Shown here: piece after piece, positions 11,670 through 22,024 of the stretch
Numbering within the stretch: the first letter of the stretch is position 1
Layout: each line of letters starts with the position of its first letter
Assembly (NCBI GenBank): GCA_050084515.1
Contig: CM114271.1
Coordinates: 18,352,001 to 18,416,000 of the forward strand
DNA from: Blasia pusilla
Taxonomy: Eukaryota > Marchantiophyta > Marchantiopsida > Blasiales
DNA: 64,000 nt
Direction of reading: 5' to 3'
Notes under the pieces: generated by a model
Databases searched by the model: none
Told to the model about the DNA's origin: nothing
What the model saw: only the letters and a program-made list of their open reading frames with translations
Made by a program: the position numbers and the translations under genes

Positions 11670-13424
11670 TAATAGTATGCTTGGATGCACATTAGTAAGG
11701 AGGGTGCATTTGACTTGTTAGTCTCAAGCTTCTATAACGCACTTGATTGATATTCAAGGCAATATGTGCTAAAAAAATTGGCATTCTCTAAACATTTAGA
11801 GGGCATTGTTGACATAACAAAGGAATGGGGCCATTGATCATCAACTACGTTGAGTCCATTTTTGGATTAGCATATGATATAGAATTAGGATTGGAGACAA
11901 AATTAGAACCCAAAATATGAGGTCGATGTATTCTTAAAAGACTAGAACTTTGATGATGATGAGGGGTCCACTATGGACATCGAGGCAAACGATGTTGGGG
12001 CTAAGATTACATAATGGGGAAGTAGAGAGAAGGAGGGGGGAGGGGGAGGGGACATGTGGTACCTCAATTCAACCTCTTGGTTAAGTTCATTGGAGTGAAG
12101 GGGAGGAATTACCATTGGGCAAGGATTGAGAAACTGAGGAAGTTGGAAGAGTCTTGTTGACCCTTGTTGATAGTTGGGAGAGAAATTGTAGACAACGAGG
12201 GTTGAGGGACATCTTTTCCTTTCTCAAATGGAGATGTGGGATGTGTGTTGCACTACTAAATTTAAGATATTTTTGCAAGTCCTTAGATCCACAATAAACT
12301 CATAATGTACGTGCAAACAACTCACAAACTTATTAGTACTGCACTTACCAAAAGAGAGTTAATAATCGCAAGTCTCTTGTGTTCATTTTTTCTTACACTC
12401 GTGACATACTCAAAAGTTAAACACAAGGTAATTACAAAGTTTAAAGTATGACAATTATTGGACTTGCACAACTACAAGTGCCAAACTCTGCAAAGCACTC
12501 AAATTTTTTTTAGCAAATAAATTGAAATCAACCATTCCATTCAATAATTTATTTGCAAAACAGAATAAATGCCCAATTTACTTGTTCCCCAAAAATTATA
12601 CATATGTACTAAATATTTACTTGTCTACAAATTGGCAAGTTTGTAGAACTTTTATCTTATCCAATATCATTGACGTGCACCTAATGTGTCGTGTGATCAT
12701 CTAGACGGACCTGCAATTGTGGTAGGTGGGGATTCTTGTACCTCTCTACTCCTTTGTGGGGCCAAAAATTTGTATTGGCTCCCAAAGGCCATAAAGTGTT
12801 TGCACCACCCGATCAACTTCCCAAATTTATGGGTTGGTTACATATGGGCCCAATGGTAGGTGCCACATCCTTGTAACTATGCTCCACACTCTCTTACCAT
12901 GCATGCATGGCTCTTGCTATTGCCATCAAGGTCCACATAAACCTTGACGTTGTCCTCCTCCTTACTCTCAAATATTGAATCACTATGTGTCTCTAATCCT
13001 CCTCCCAAGACTCCTCTATCCAACCTCTAGACCTAAGCAAGAGGATCCACCACTAGCGCAAGGACGGGTATGATGAGTCTTATCCCTATGCCCCTCTCCA
13101 CACCTTGCTTCTTGCTCGAGAGTTGCATGTGATGCTACCACATATGAATAAATTAGTGTTAGTGCTCAAAAGGAAAATAATATGTAACATTCAAACGAAG
13201 AAAGTGGAAGTGAGTTTAGAATGTATCAACTCCAAAAGTACTTCATGATTGGCAAAGACTTCTTTACAAGTCCTTCTACCATGCCATACATCATCCGTAA
13301 GTAAGATGCCAATGAAAATTCCGTAATATGCATACCATTTCAAATCAATCCCAAACCAACGTTAGGTATATTCTAAATGGGAAAATAAATTCCATAAAGG
13401 ATTAAATATACTTAAGGTAAACGA
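11670..13424. other. AT-rich intergenic DNA, no gene seen
   Basis: No coding region or RNA gene is supported. Open frames are short and without domains. The stretch abuts the truncated gypsy copy D on its right; no gag, protease or 5' LTR of that copy was recognised here. Confidence 0.5.
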
Positions 13425-15424
13425 GGGGAGATGATCAAGAGCAAGTATTTTGAGAGCTCAAGGACAAATTGACGTTGTCATCCATTTTGAGGAGACGCAT
13501 TCGCACATATTGAATCCATTTTAGTGGCATATTGAGTATAGTATGTTGGGTTTAGAAGGAATGCTTACTTAGAGAGAGATGAGGGGAAGGCATTCATAGT
13601 GGCATATGCAAGCCGCTTAAACAACATTTCGGAGGCAAAGCTAGTACAATTCCTATGAAAGGGAGTTCTTAGTTACAATATGGGCAATGTCCCATTTTAG
13701 ATGTTCTTTCTTCGATAACCCTTTCATGGTCATCATTAATCATGAGCCACTCAAATGGTGGATGGAGTTTGACAACCTTGTAGGGAAGCTTGCGAGATGG
13801 GCACTCTTATTGCAAAAGTACAATTTGCAGGTTTTCCATTGCCTCACACATTTGAATCAAGATGCATACACATAAAGCCATAACCCATGTCCGAGCAAGG
13901 ATCATGATATTGAAGCACCATAGTATGGTGAGAGCGATGGGGAGATAGTGTCGAGCTAGCATGCATCTGCCTTTTTATGTCTTTTGGTTATATTCGGTCA
14001 GGAGAAGGCATCCACTTCGAGAGTGAGGTTGGATGTTGATCCGGATGCTATGAGGAGTTGAAAGGGAGTCAAGATATCCATGATGATGAGATGGTTTTGA
14101 AGTACCTCCATATAGACATTATAGCAAGCATGATGGGTGCTAAAGAGCAAGATTGAGCCCTATAATGAACCAAGAGGTTTAGGTGGGAGGGAATGCATGT
14201 GCTTCGAGTTTGGGAGGATAGACGAGTGTGGATGTTGCCTCGCATCCATCGTAGAAACCAAGAGTTGTGAGACATGGTCACAAGGAGTTGGGTAATTTTG
14301 GAATCAAGCGTATGTATAGCTTGCTTCAAATTTAGTAATGGTGGCATGGTATGCATATTGACATTCAAAGATTGTAGCAAGATGCATATATGTGATGGAG
14401 AGCGAGCATCGTTCCATGCTCCGACACCACACTTGAGTCCTTTGCCAATCATGGGATTAGGGTATCTATGGAGTTTTAGAAATTGGAAGGCCTTTATTAT
14501 TAATGGGGCAATACGTATTGGTCATTGGGGAGCAGTTTTCCAAATTGATTGAGTTGGTAGTGTTTCTAGATAGATCGAGTGAGGATAACTTTCAAGCCTA
14601 GTATGATCAAATGTTGATAGATTGTCATACTACTTCTTAAGATCATCTATAGATAGATGGTTTAGCATAGAAAGTTGTGCAGATGGTGAAGAGAAGATTG
14701 TAAAAGTATGGGCTCTAAAGAGAACACTTCTGAGATTGAGACCTATAATTGTTATGATTGGGTATGGATTATTGCTTCAATTGACAAGTTTCCTTGGCAT
14801 TATTTTCACCATATTTCTTGCTCTATGGGAGGGAGCCAAATTTATTGACATCAATTCAATTTAATGTAGCCAAGGTTCTTGACCTCAACAAACTAGATGT
14901 ATGGATGCAAACATGTTCTCAACAACCTTGACACTTTTAAAAAGTCACGCATATGGCATTTGAGAACTTGGCTATCGCTTGGCATCGCGATACTCTGAGG
15001 TATGCGATTGTGCGTGAAGGAGGCTATTGACAAGAGATTTGGAAATTCCATCTTGATAATTATGTATATCTATATCAAAAATACCAACAAGATTGGGTGT
15101 GATGGCGGGACATACTATTTTGCAAGTGCAAGAGGTTATACCTTCAAGAGTACTTGATTCAAAGAGTTGTAATATTACCGTTTGGAAGATCATATGCATA
15201 AGTGTGCGTCATATCAGCTTCCAAAGGTTGATGGTAGTATTGATCCAAGCTTAGCAATTATTCTTATAGGTTTGAGATGTATGTTGTGTGGGTATGCCAA
15301 GGGAGCAATCTCGATGCTAGTGTGTGATGGATATTCTCAAGGATGGCATATGTCATGTTTGATGCCGCCTCTTGACTTGGTTCCTCATGAATATTGGCTA
15401 TGTCCCAAATGTACAGAAGTGTGA
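13425..15424 (+). pseudogene. gypsy pol remnant: RNase H, integrase, PHD finger
   Basis: It starts in the tail of the reverse transcriptase. RNase H text is recognisable around 13550-13870 (NHEPLKWW, then LARWALLLQKYNLQV). Integrase segments follow at 14400-15000 (PLPIMGLGYLW, SPYFLLYGREPNLL). The C-terminal PHD finger lies at 15277-15420: CMLC, CDGY, WHMSC and CPKC. The fourth zinc ligand is Tyr instead of Cys, so this finger is damaged. Stop codons and frameshifts occur throughout, so no functional product is expected. Keeping the PHD finger at the same place as in the younger copy shows it is a family trait rather than a chance neighbour. Confidence 0.8.
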
Positions 15425-15945
15425 TAGGTAGATTACAAGATGACTCTTGATGTTATGGATTGCAGGTGGGTGATTAATTATGGGGCGACACATCACTCGA
15501 CCTCTTGGTCTCAATACCAAAAAGGTGCATAGCATTTGGATATGTTTCATAAGCTATCTCGAGCTAAAGAGATCTAATGATCAACGAGAGGGGCAATTGG
15601 GGTTGTCTAGTCATTCATTTGTAGATGTTTTAGGATTCATAGTTAGAAGGTTCTTAAACTTGTGTATATGATAGCTGATGTATGTTGAAAATGATGTGCA
15701 TTTGCAAGACAATTATTATAGTAGATGAGAGCTAGGACGAGATCATATCAAGGCCCTCTAGATGGCTCTTGTACTTCCCTATTTGGAGATATTAGGCATT
15801 TGTATAATCAGTTGTTTAGTATAGTAAATTGTATAGTTGCTATCAAAGGGAGTGCCCTCTTGTGAGAAGCCCTTTCCTCCCTTCACACATTTAGTGCCTT
15901 TAAATAGGACCACATGGAGAGTGAGTACTTTGTATATTCTAGGTT

Positions 15946-16238
15946 TGTCATATCTTAGTTAGTCGATAAGTAGAGTTGTACTATGTCAACAACATAGAGG
16001 TTCAACTCGCTATTCGGGCATAATGTCATCCCGAGATGTTAGATGAGGTTGGAGACAACTCCGTTACATTAATTTTTTTGGATGATTTCCCTCTTTTGCT
16101 ATTTTGGACCAAGTGATCTGTTGATCGAGTCAATGACCCCCAAGGATTACACAATAATCTATGTGGATATGTTATTAATTTGGGTTATTTTTGGGAGAAA
16201 AGCTCTTCCCAAGGGTATAAAGGTAAAGGAGAGGGCTT
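15946..16238 (+). repeat. 3' LTR remnant of copy D, truncated
   Basis: It opens TGTCATATCTTAGTTAGTCG, comparable to TGTCACATCTGAGTAGTCG in the younger LTRs. Similarity continues patchily through the GTGATCTGTTGATC block and the hairpin region GAAAAGCTCTTCCC to a TATAAAGG-like sequence. It stops abruptly at 16239, where the LTR of the inserted element starts. A second LTR-start-like stretch lies near 15715, after a block resembling the younger element's 3' internal end, so the structure here is not fully resolved. Confidence 0.55.
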
Positions 16239-16287
16239 TGTCACATCTGAGTAGCCGATAGGCTGAGATCTATCGTGGATAGGGCGT

Positions 16288-17550
16288 TGTCGTATAGTAA
16301 ATCAACCAGTGTGTAAACTCTTTCGTCATTAAGTGTTAGATAGAGTTTCATTAGTATTAAATAAATTGGCTTAGAAAAAGGAGATTCTTATGTTTAAACC
16401 TCTTTATGGTGCCTCTTTTATGCGGGCCCAACTTTAGGAAAAGAAGGTAATAAATAAAAGATGACTTTATAAAAGTAAAGTAGTTGCTTTAATGAAAAAC
16501 AAAAGTAGTCTTGGTTGGTGGCTAGGTTAGTTGGGGTAATTTGGAAAATATCATGTGGGTAAAAGAGGATATTTTGGAAGAGATAAGAGGAAATCTACTT
16601 GTGTCAAAATGTGATTGGCTAAGCCTTGAGAGGAAGCCATGTGGCACAAGATAAGATAAGCTCTATTTCGTACTCTTGTGGATCCCTTGTGAGTATATAA
16701 AGAGGAGGGACCTTCAAGGGTTCATCACCTTCTATTCCATATCTTGAGTCTCTCGTGTCTCTCTTGAGTGTATGGCTTTGGGATTTCTTGCTCTTCCAAT
16801 GAGAGTGGATCACCCCTCTTGGGAGAGTAACTTGACTATGGTCATTTCTTTGAGAGATTTCTAGAGTGTGGTGTGTGTGTGTGTGGGGATGAGAGGTTTG
16901 TCACCGTAGAGGAGTTTAGTCAAACTAAAATAGCGGAAGTTTTGGCTTGTTACTTCCCCAATGAGAGTGGATTACCCCTCTTGGGAGAATAACTCCGCCA
17001 AAACCCATTCTTGAGGAGAGTAGAGAATGTGTGTCAAGCATGGATAGGGGTGGAGCACGAGCTATGCCCGACTTTCCTTTCCTCAATCCTTACCATGTCA
17101 ACGTACTCTTTGTAGATAGGCACTGGTTCACTCGCTATTTAGTTTATCACTTTGGGGAGGCGTTCATGAACCAGGTCATGCAATCTCCAACTCCGGTGAT
17201 TCTTCCTATCGTCACATATGGAAGGACATGGGATTGTACTTTGTATGTCCTTATATAGCGATCCATGGATGTCAATAGGCCTGGTCAAGTAGGGTTTAAC
17301 ACTAGTTGTGCTATCTTCCTCGTGTACAAACGTAAAATAGTTTATAGGGATTTTATTTACGAATTTCGGGGTCCGATGTTACGAAGAAGTGATCGCCTAG
17401 GCACTTCCATTTGTGATACCTGTCGTGAGAGAATGGAGAGTGTACATCATAATTTTGTATTGAAAAAGGAGAACTTATTAGAGAGTTCACCTTGCATCGA
17501 CCGCAGCTAGAAGGCCCGCCCTTGCTCGAAGAAAGATTCTCGACACGACA
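16288..17550 (+). mobile_element. nested solo LTR (1263 bp) inside LTR-A
   Basis: The insert begins TGTCGTATAG and ends CGACACGACA, so it has TG...CA ends and a 6-bp terminal inverted repeat (TGTCGT/ACGACA). It is flanked by a GCGT duplication (16284-16287 and 17551-17554), and removing it restores the LTR sequence seen in LTR-B and LTR-C. A TATATAAAG box lies near 16695. An internal block with AATGAGAGTGGAT and CCCCTCTTGGGAGA occurs twice, near 16797 and 16959. No internal retroelement genes are present, so this is best read as a solo LTR left by LTR-LTR recombination. The orientation follows the TATA box. Two open frames at 17031-17258 and 17265-17510 lack recognisable domains. Confidence 0.75.
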
Positions 17551-17777
17551 GCGTAGGAGCCAGCGGACTATCTTGAGTGTAACTTTGTGCCACAATGTCA
17601 GATGTTGAGGATAGGTCCATTGTGTCAGGAACGTCGTTTATGACAACTTTCATGTTGAGGTCTTTTAGAGCCGGGTGACTTGTTGACTAGGTCACCCGCC
17701 CCAGTAACCTGTCTTGCCTTGAGTTACCAAGGGGAGGGCTATTTTTAGGGGAAGAGCCTTTTGGCTCTTCCCAACCC

Positions 17778-17785
17778 TATATAAG
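17778..17785 (+). promoter_or_regulatory. TATA box of LTR-A
   Basis: TATATAAG follows CCAACCC and sits just after the GAAGAGCC hairpin. The same box is intact in LTR-C on the minus strand and mutated to TACATAAG in LTR-B. Its position in all three LTRs marks it as the retroelement core promoter; activity is not shown. Confidence 0.65.
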
Positions 17786-17980
17786 AGAGGAAGATGGATT
17801 TCCTAAGCCATCTTTCTCATGTTGGGCCGTTGGAGCACCTCCCTTGTATGTGTGTGAGCTAGGACTAGGGTGCTAGTGTCCGGATTCCTTGATAGCACAG
17901 GGTGGACGAGGCTGGATATGCCGATGTAGATTGAAGAGTGGAGTTTTAGGCCGGGTGTGCCGTTTTTACTACTCTTTATT

Positions 17981-20084
17981 ACATGAGAAAGATGTGAGGG
18001 GGCTGGTGGGAATTCGTTGTTTGCAGGTAGGCAAGCGAGTTGCCTCGGTTGGGAAGCCCTTGGAGACGTGTGTGTGAAGTTTTGTGTGTCATTTTTCTGT
18101 TCAGAAGGCCGTGGGCGGAAGCGCTGTCCGTTTTTCTCAGATTTTGCTGGTGCGTATTGATGGGGGACAACAGTAGGGTGTAGCGCAGGTCGTGTCGGCA
18201 GGAGTAACGTTGTCTTATAGCTCGTGGAATGTCGGGAGTACCTAGGGAGAAGAGTTAGAGCTTGTAGCCGCCAGGGGGTTGTCAAGTAAAGGGCGGCTAG
18301 GTCGCATAGGGTTAGGTCACGCAACTGTTAGGGATAGGGCACTGTGCATGGGAAGGAAGGCGTAGGAGGTAGCTAGGTCGGGACGAGTAAAGCTGGCACA
18401 GGTGGACCACGTGCAGAGGGACGGGCGTCACACGCTCCGAGGATGCAAGGAAGCAGGGCCGCAGCCGCATAGGGCTACGTGCCCTCAACGCGCCACGTAG
18501 GCCCAAGGCCGCGGTAGAGAAGGGAGAGTCGGGACTCGGGAGCAAGGAGCTCCAAGAAGCCGGGCAGCGTGCCCGAACGGGGTCTGAAGGAGTAAGGGCG
18601 GGCTCATAGGGAGCCGCATCGCGCAAGCCAAGGTGGGAGCAAGGGCTGACCGCATAAGGCGGCGTGCCCGGAGCTCCAAGGACACAAGAGCTTGCATAGG
18701 GCCACTTGCCCTAGAGTGAGACTGCATATGGCACATCCCCGGGGCTAGTCGAAGCAAAAGAAAGCACGCAGGATAAGGTCCGGGTCCCTGGGAGGACAGA
18801 AGTTGGGAGTAGCAGATTCGAAGGAAGGAAGGAGCCCGGAGCTCTAGGAACAAAGGAGGTACGGGAGGAGCCATTATGGCTCCTAGATAGCGGGGGTAGG
18901 GGCCATTATGGGTCCAACATAGCTGGAAGGTAGTTAGGGGAGGGATGACCGCGTGAGGAGCCGGGCACCTCCATAGCGCAACATGCCCAAAGGAGAGTCG
19001 GACGGAGGTTGGGGATGGACGGAACCTTCGAAGGAAAGAAGGAGGCAGTTGGTAGTAGCCATAGGGAAAAAGAGAGGTAAGGCACAACAGCTGGAAGCCA
19101 GGAGGTCCAAGGAAGTTGGAGGGTTAAGAGAGGGAGAGCGAGCCGTATAGGAGCGCGGGCCAAGGCCAAAAGGGGTTGACACGCGTGCATGGTAGCCATG
19201 CTAACTACATAGAGACTAGATATGGTTGATGGCATATATGGTTGAGCCGCTTACTAGGTGGAAGTTTGGACGTAGTTGATTTGGGTAACATGGTTCGGGT
19301 CATGAGGTTGTGAGTCACCACGTGATTTGATGGTACTTTTTTGACTAGTGGTGAGATTGTGATACCTGTCAAGATTTTCGACGGAGTGGTAGTGATGGAG
19401 ACACACGTGTTGATGCCGACGAGTAGTCCGCATCTATTGACGGGAGGATCGACGTGTTGGTCGAGGAGAGTGTTGTGTTGCGGAGATTGTCATATCATGT
19501 GGAGGAGTGCATGTTGACGGTGCAGCAGGTTGGAGGGCGTGATCAGGTTACCCATTCGAGTCCCTTTTCCCGCACTTGTCGTGTGTGATTGAGAGTGCTG
19601 GGTATCGGGTAGTAGCTAGTGCTAGGTGGGTGCAGTGATGGTGACGAGTGTAGATTCTTTTCATGTATAGTATGTTGGTGGATATACGGTGGTTGCCGAG
19701 TAGGGGTCGCGTGTATGAACCGAGAGAGTGTCGCTAGTTTAGGTGAGTCAGTTGGGAGGCTCATGGTGAGCCCGAGTGTTGAGCATGCGTGAGGCCGGGT
19801 ATGTCATCACGGGATTGATGTTAGCATAGGTGAGCTAGTGAGGCGTGTGGGAGACTCTTGGTGAGTCTGAGTGCTTGAGCGGGTGAGACAAGGTTTGTCA
19901 TCACGGCATTCTTCCAGGGTTCGGAAGAACGGGGTAGTGCGAGCAGTAGTAGTGATGTGACACGGAGTGGAGTGAGATACCGAGGGGTTACCAATGAGGA
20001 GCTACCTCGACATCCATCCGTGGTTGGATCGTCATCACTCGACACTGGGTCTGGTGACGAGATCCGCATGCGAGACGATAGTAC
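17981..20084 (+). other. long untranslated leader of the gypsy element
   Basis: There is no recognisable protein. The beginning (17981-18310) and the end (19410-20084) run parallel to the leader of the inverted copy at 28.5-29.9 kb. The middle (about 18310-19410) does not align. It is GC-rich and contains a degenerate motif around CCGCATAGGGC..CGTGCCC many times (for example near 18467, 18649, 18694 and 18972). The large antisense open frames here are side effects of base composition. Confidence 0.6.
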
Positions 20085-20800
20085 TTGGCGGGAGATGGGC
20101 GACATGGGCCATCGGGGCATGCGTCGTTTTCGGTGCAAGTGGGCACCATCGACTTAGATGATTTTATCCAGGAGTTCGACACTTGGTGCGACTTCGAGAT
20201 ACGGACCGACACGGTTCAACCCTTTCATGGCATGGAAGGGTTGTTCCAAAGACTTGGAGGGTCCCTCGATGGATGACTACATGGAGTTTCGAGCACGATA
20301 TTCAGTAGCGATCGATGCTTGGAGGATGTATTGGGCTCCAGGGTATGTGTCCACTAGTGGTCGCGAGGCATATGATGGGATTGTGAGAGGAGAGAGACCC
20401 ACACCATCAGCCCCGAGACTAGATGGAGAGGAGGTGAGACAGGCGATGTGGCATCTAGCCATCTAGCCCACAGCGAGCACCAGTACCAGGGGAGCGGGCC
20501 AGTGTGCCTAGAGAGCAGGGCGGGTACCGTGAGCCTATGAGGCAACGACCCGCACCTACATATGCTGCCCAACAGGGACCGACGTGATCTTTTTGGACGT
20601 GTGGAGGGGCCCATAGGCAGAGAGACTGCCCACAGTATGGGAGAGGACCACCAGCGCCTCCGATTGCTCAGGAGCCACAAAGGATGGCCCCACCACAACA
20701 CTAATCTGACCATTGCCACAGATATGGTCACACTAGGGATAGATGTTTTGACCTTCGCCGAGGGGCACGTCCAGAGGTAGGCCGAGGGCCTGGGGGCGGT
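20085..20800 (+). pseudogene. gag remnant with two zinc knuckles
   Basis: Gag-like text starts with DLDDFIQEFDTWC and continues through DDYMEFRARYS and MYWAPGYVSTSGREAYDG. A single-base frameshift near 20200-20280 separates the two halves; the inverted copy at 28.2-28.5 kb keeps them in one frame. Two CCHC-type knuckles follow at about 20590-20630 and 20703-20755. The second reads HCHRYGHTRDRCF and has lost its first Cys (Ser instead); the first has irregular spacing. Stop codons occur between the blocks. Gag would package the element RNA; this copy cannot make an intact product. Confidence 0.75.
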
Positions 20801-20914
20801 CGTCCTGCATGAGGTCGGAGAGTTCTTCCTGGACGTGGTGGTAGAGGACCACCACCAGCCAAAGGAGATGGAGGAGGAGCACCAGAGCTGGCACTTCTCT
20901 CACGCATCGATTAG

Positions 20915-22024
20915 TTGGAGCAGAGGATTGCTACCATGACGATGATGCAGCTTAGGGAAGGCACGGAGCTACGAGCAGCTAGTGTGACTCCAACTTCTAC
21001 CTCTTACCCTGACCCGGGTGAGGATCTCGCCAGTATAGGATTTATGTGTAGTGCAGCCCAGGTTGAGACAGCTGCAGTGGTGACTCGGGGTGCTGCGAGA
21101 GGCACCGAGCCATCGAGAGGTGGAGTTGAGATTGACCCACCAGAGGGGACCGATGGGCAGCAAGCCAGGGTTCCACAATCGTTCACATTGTTGGAGGCAC
21201 TACACACACCATCGATGGTGCCTCGACGACCAGCGGTGCCCATAGTTCAGGCACCTACGTCGACGTCACGAGGAGTTGGAGTGAAAACTCCTATGCCGGC
21301 TCGAGTGGAGTGAGTGTCGACCATAGTGTTGGAGGTGGCCACCAGAGTGAGTCAGACTCCACTATTTTCCGCCATAGAGTTGGCGACGTTGGGAGTTGGA
21401 CTAGCTGAGGTGTTCCGGTTGGCCGGCACATTGTGTGAGCGTGGAGAGATGACTGCTTCTTGTTCAAAGGTAGTTGAGGAGGTGGTGGACTTGCCCTTAG
21501 AGCCGGTGCTTGGGACGTTCCCCATAGAGTCATGGCATGCGGCGGCGGCGAAGTTGGTAGATATGCCAGCTCGACCGGCCATAGAGCGAGCAGTGGTGAC
21601 ACCTGGAGTAGTGTTACTGGATAACCAAGCTGGAGTATTTCGCTTGGTTAGTCCGATGGGGAAAGTATACCACCCGCAGCGCATCCTACTTGATTTGGGA
21701 GCGCAACCCTTGATGTTAGGGAAGGCGGCGTGTTTAGCTTTGGGGTTATGGAAGGCCGACATTGAGCCTTGTCCCTTCGATCTGACCTTGATTGGGCGTA
21801 TCACCCCTCGGTATATGACTCGACAAGAGATTGTTGTCGAGTCCAGCCAGAGCATGCGGGATAGTGCTATGGTGCGACACGTGCGATTACGACACCGATT
21901 GAGTAAATGCGATATGTTGGTGGGGAGTGCAGTGTTATATCCCCTAGGATTCATCCTTGACTTCTGGGAGGAGACCGTTGCTTATCGGCCAGGATGGTGG
22001 TCAGGTGACTGCCGGATGAGTTAG
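20915..22024 (+). pseudogene. gypsy aspartic protease region
   Basis: An open stretch (20915-21313) without a recognised domain precedes the protease domain in the frame starting at 21314. The active-site segment reads ILLDLGAQPLMLG at about 21685-21724. The flap and C-terminal parts follow, ending VGSAVLYPLGFILDFWEE. The active-site triad is DLG where DSG or DTG is expected, so the copy may be inactive or the family may differ. The frame continues downstream past a TAG at 22022-22024 into the methyltransferase, which points to a protease-methyltransferase fusion. Confidence 0.7.

Larger units (their letters stand above)
13425..16238 (+). mobile_element. decayed Ty3/gypsy element with PHD finger (copy D)
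   Basis: The order is RT tail, RNase H, integrase, PHD finger, then 3' LTR remnants, matching the element at 16.2-27.6 kb block for block but strongly diverged. The 5' part (LTR, gag, protease, any methyltransferase, most of RT) is not seen. The right end is cut where the related element's LTR begins at 16239. Copy D is therefore an older family member that served as the landing site. Confidence 0.8.
16239..17980 (+). repeat. 5' LTR (LTR-A), interrupted by a solo LTR
   Basis: It starts TGTCACATCTGAGTAGCCG. The portions 16239-16287 and 17555-17980 together match LTR-B (26947-27425) and LTR-C (29869-30349, minus), about 475 bp without the insert. It contains GGGTGACTTGTTGAC, a GAAGAGCC-TTTT-GGCTCTTC hairpin and a TATA box. 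After 17980 the sequence continues in parallel with copy C but not with LTR-B, which sets the boundary. Confidence 0.85.

Noticed and set aside
17031-17510. Two open frames within the nested solo LTR
   Set aside because: LTRs rarely encode proteins; the CDTCRERM segment is not a known zinc motif.
18485-19087. 200-codon minus-strand open frame in the gypsy leader
   Set aside because: Produced by GC-rich repeat composition; no domain, and the block is absent from copy C.
21352-21954. 200-codon minus-strand open frame
   Set aside because: Antisense shadow of the protease region.
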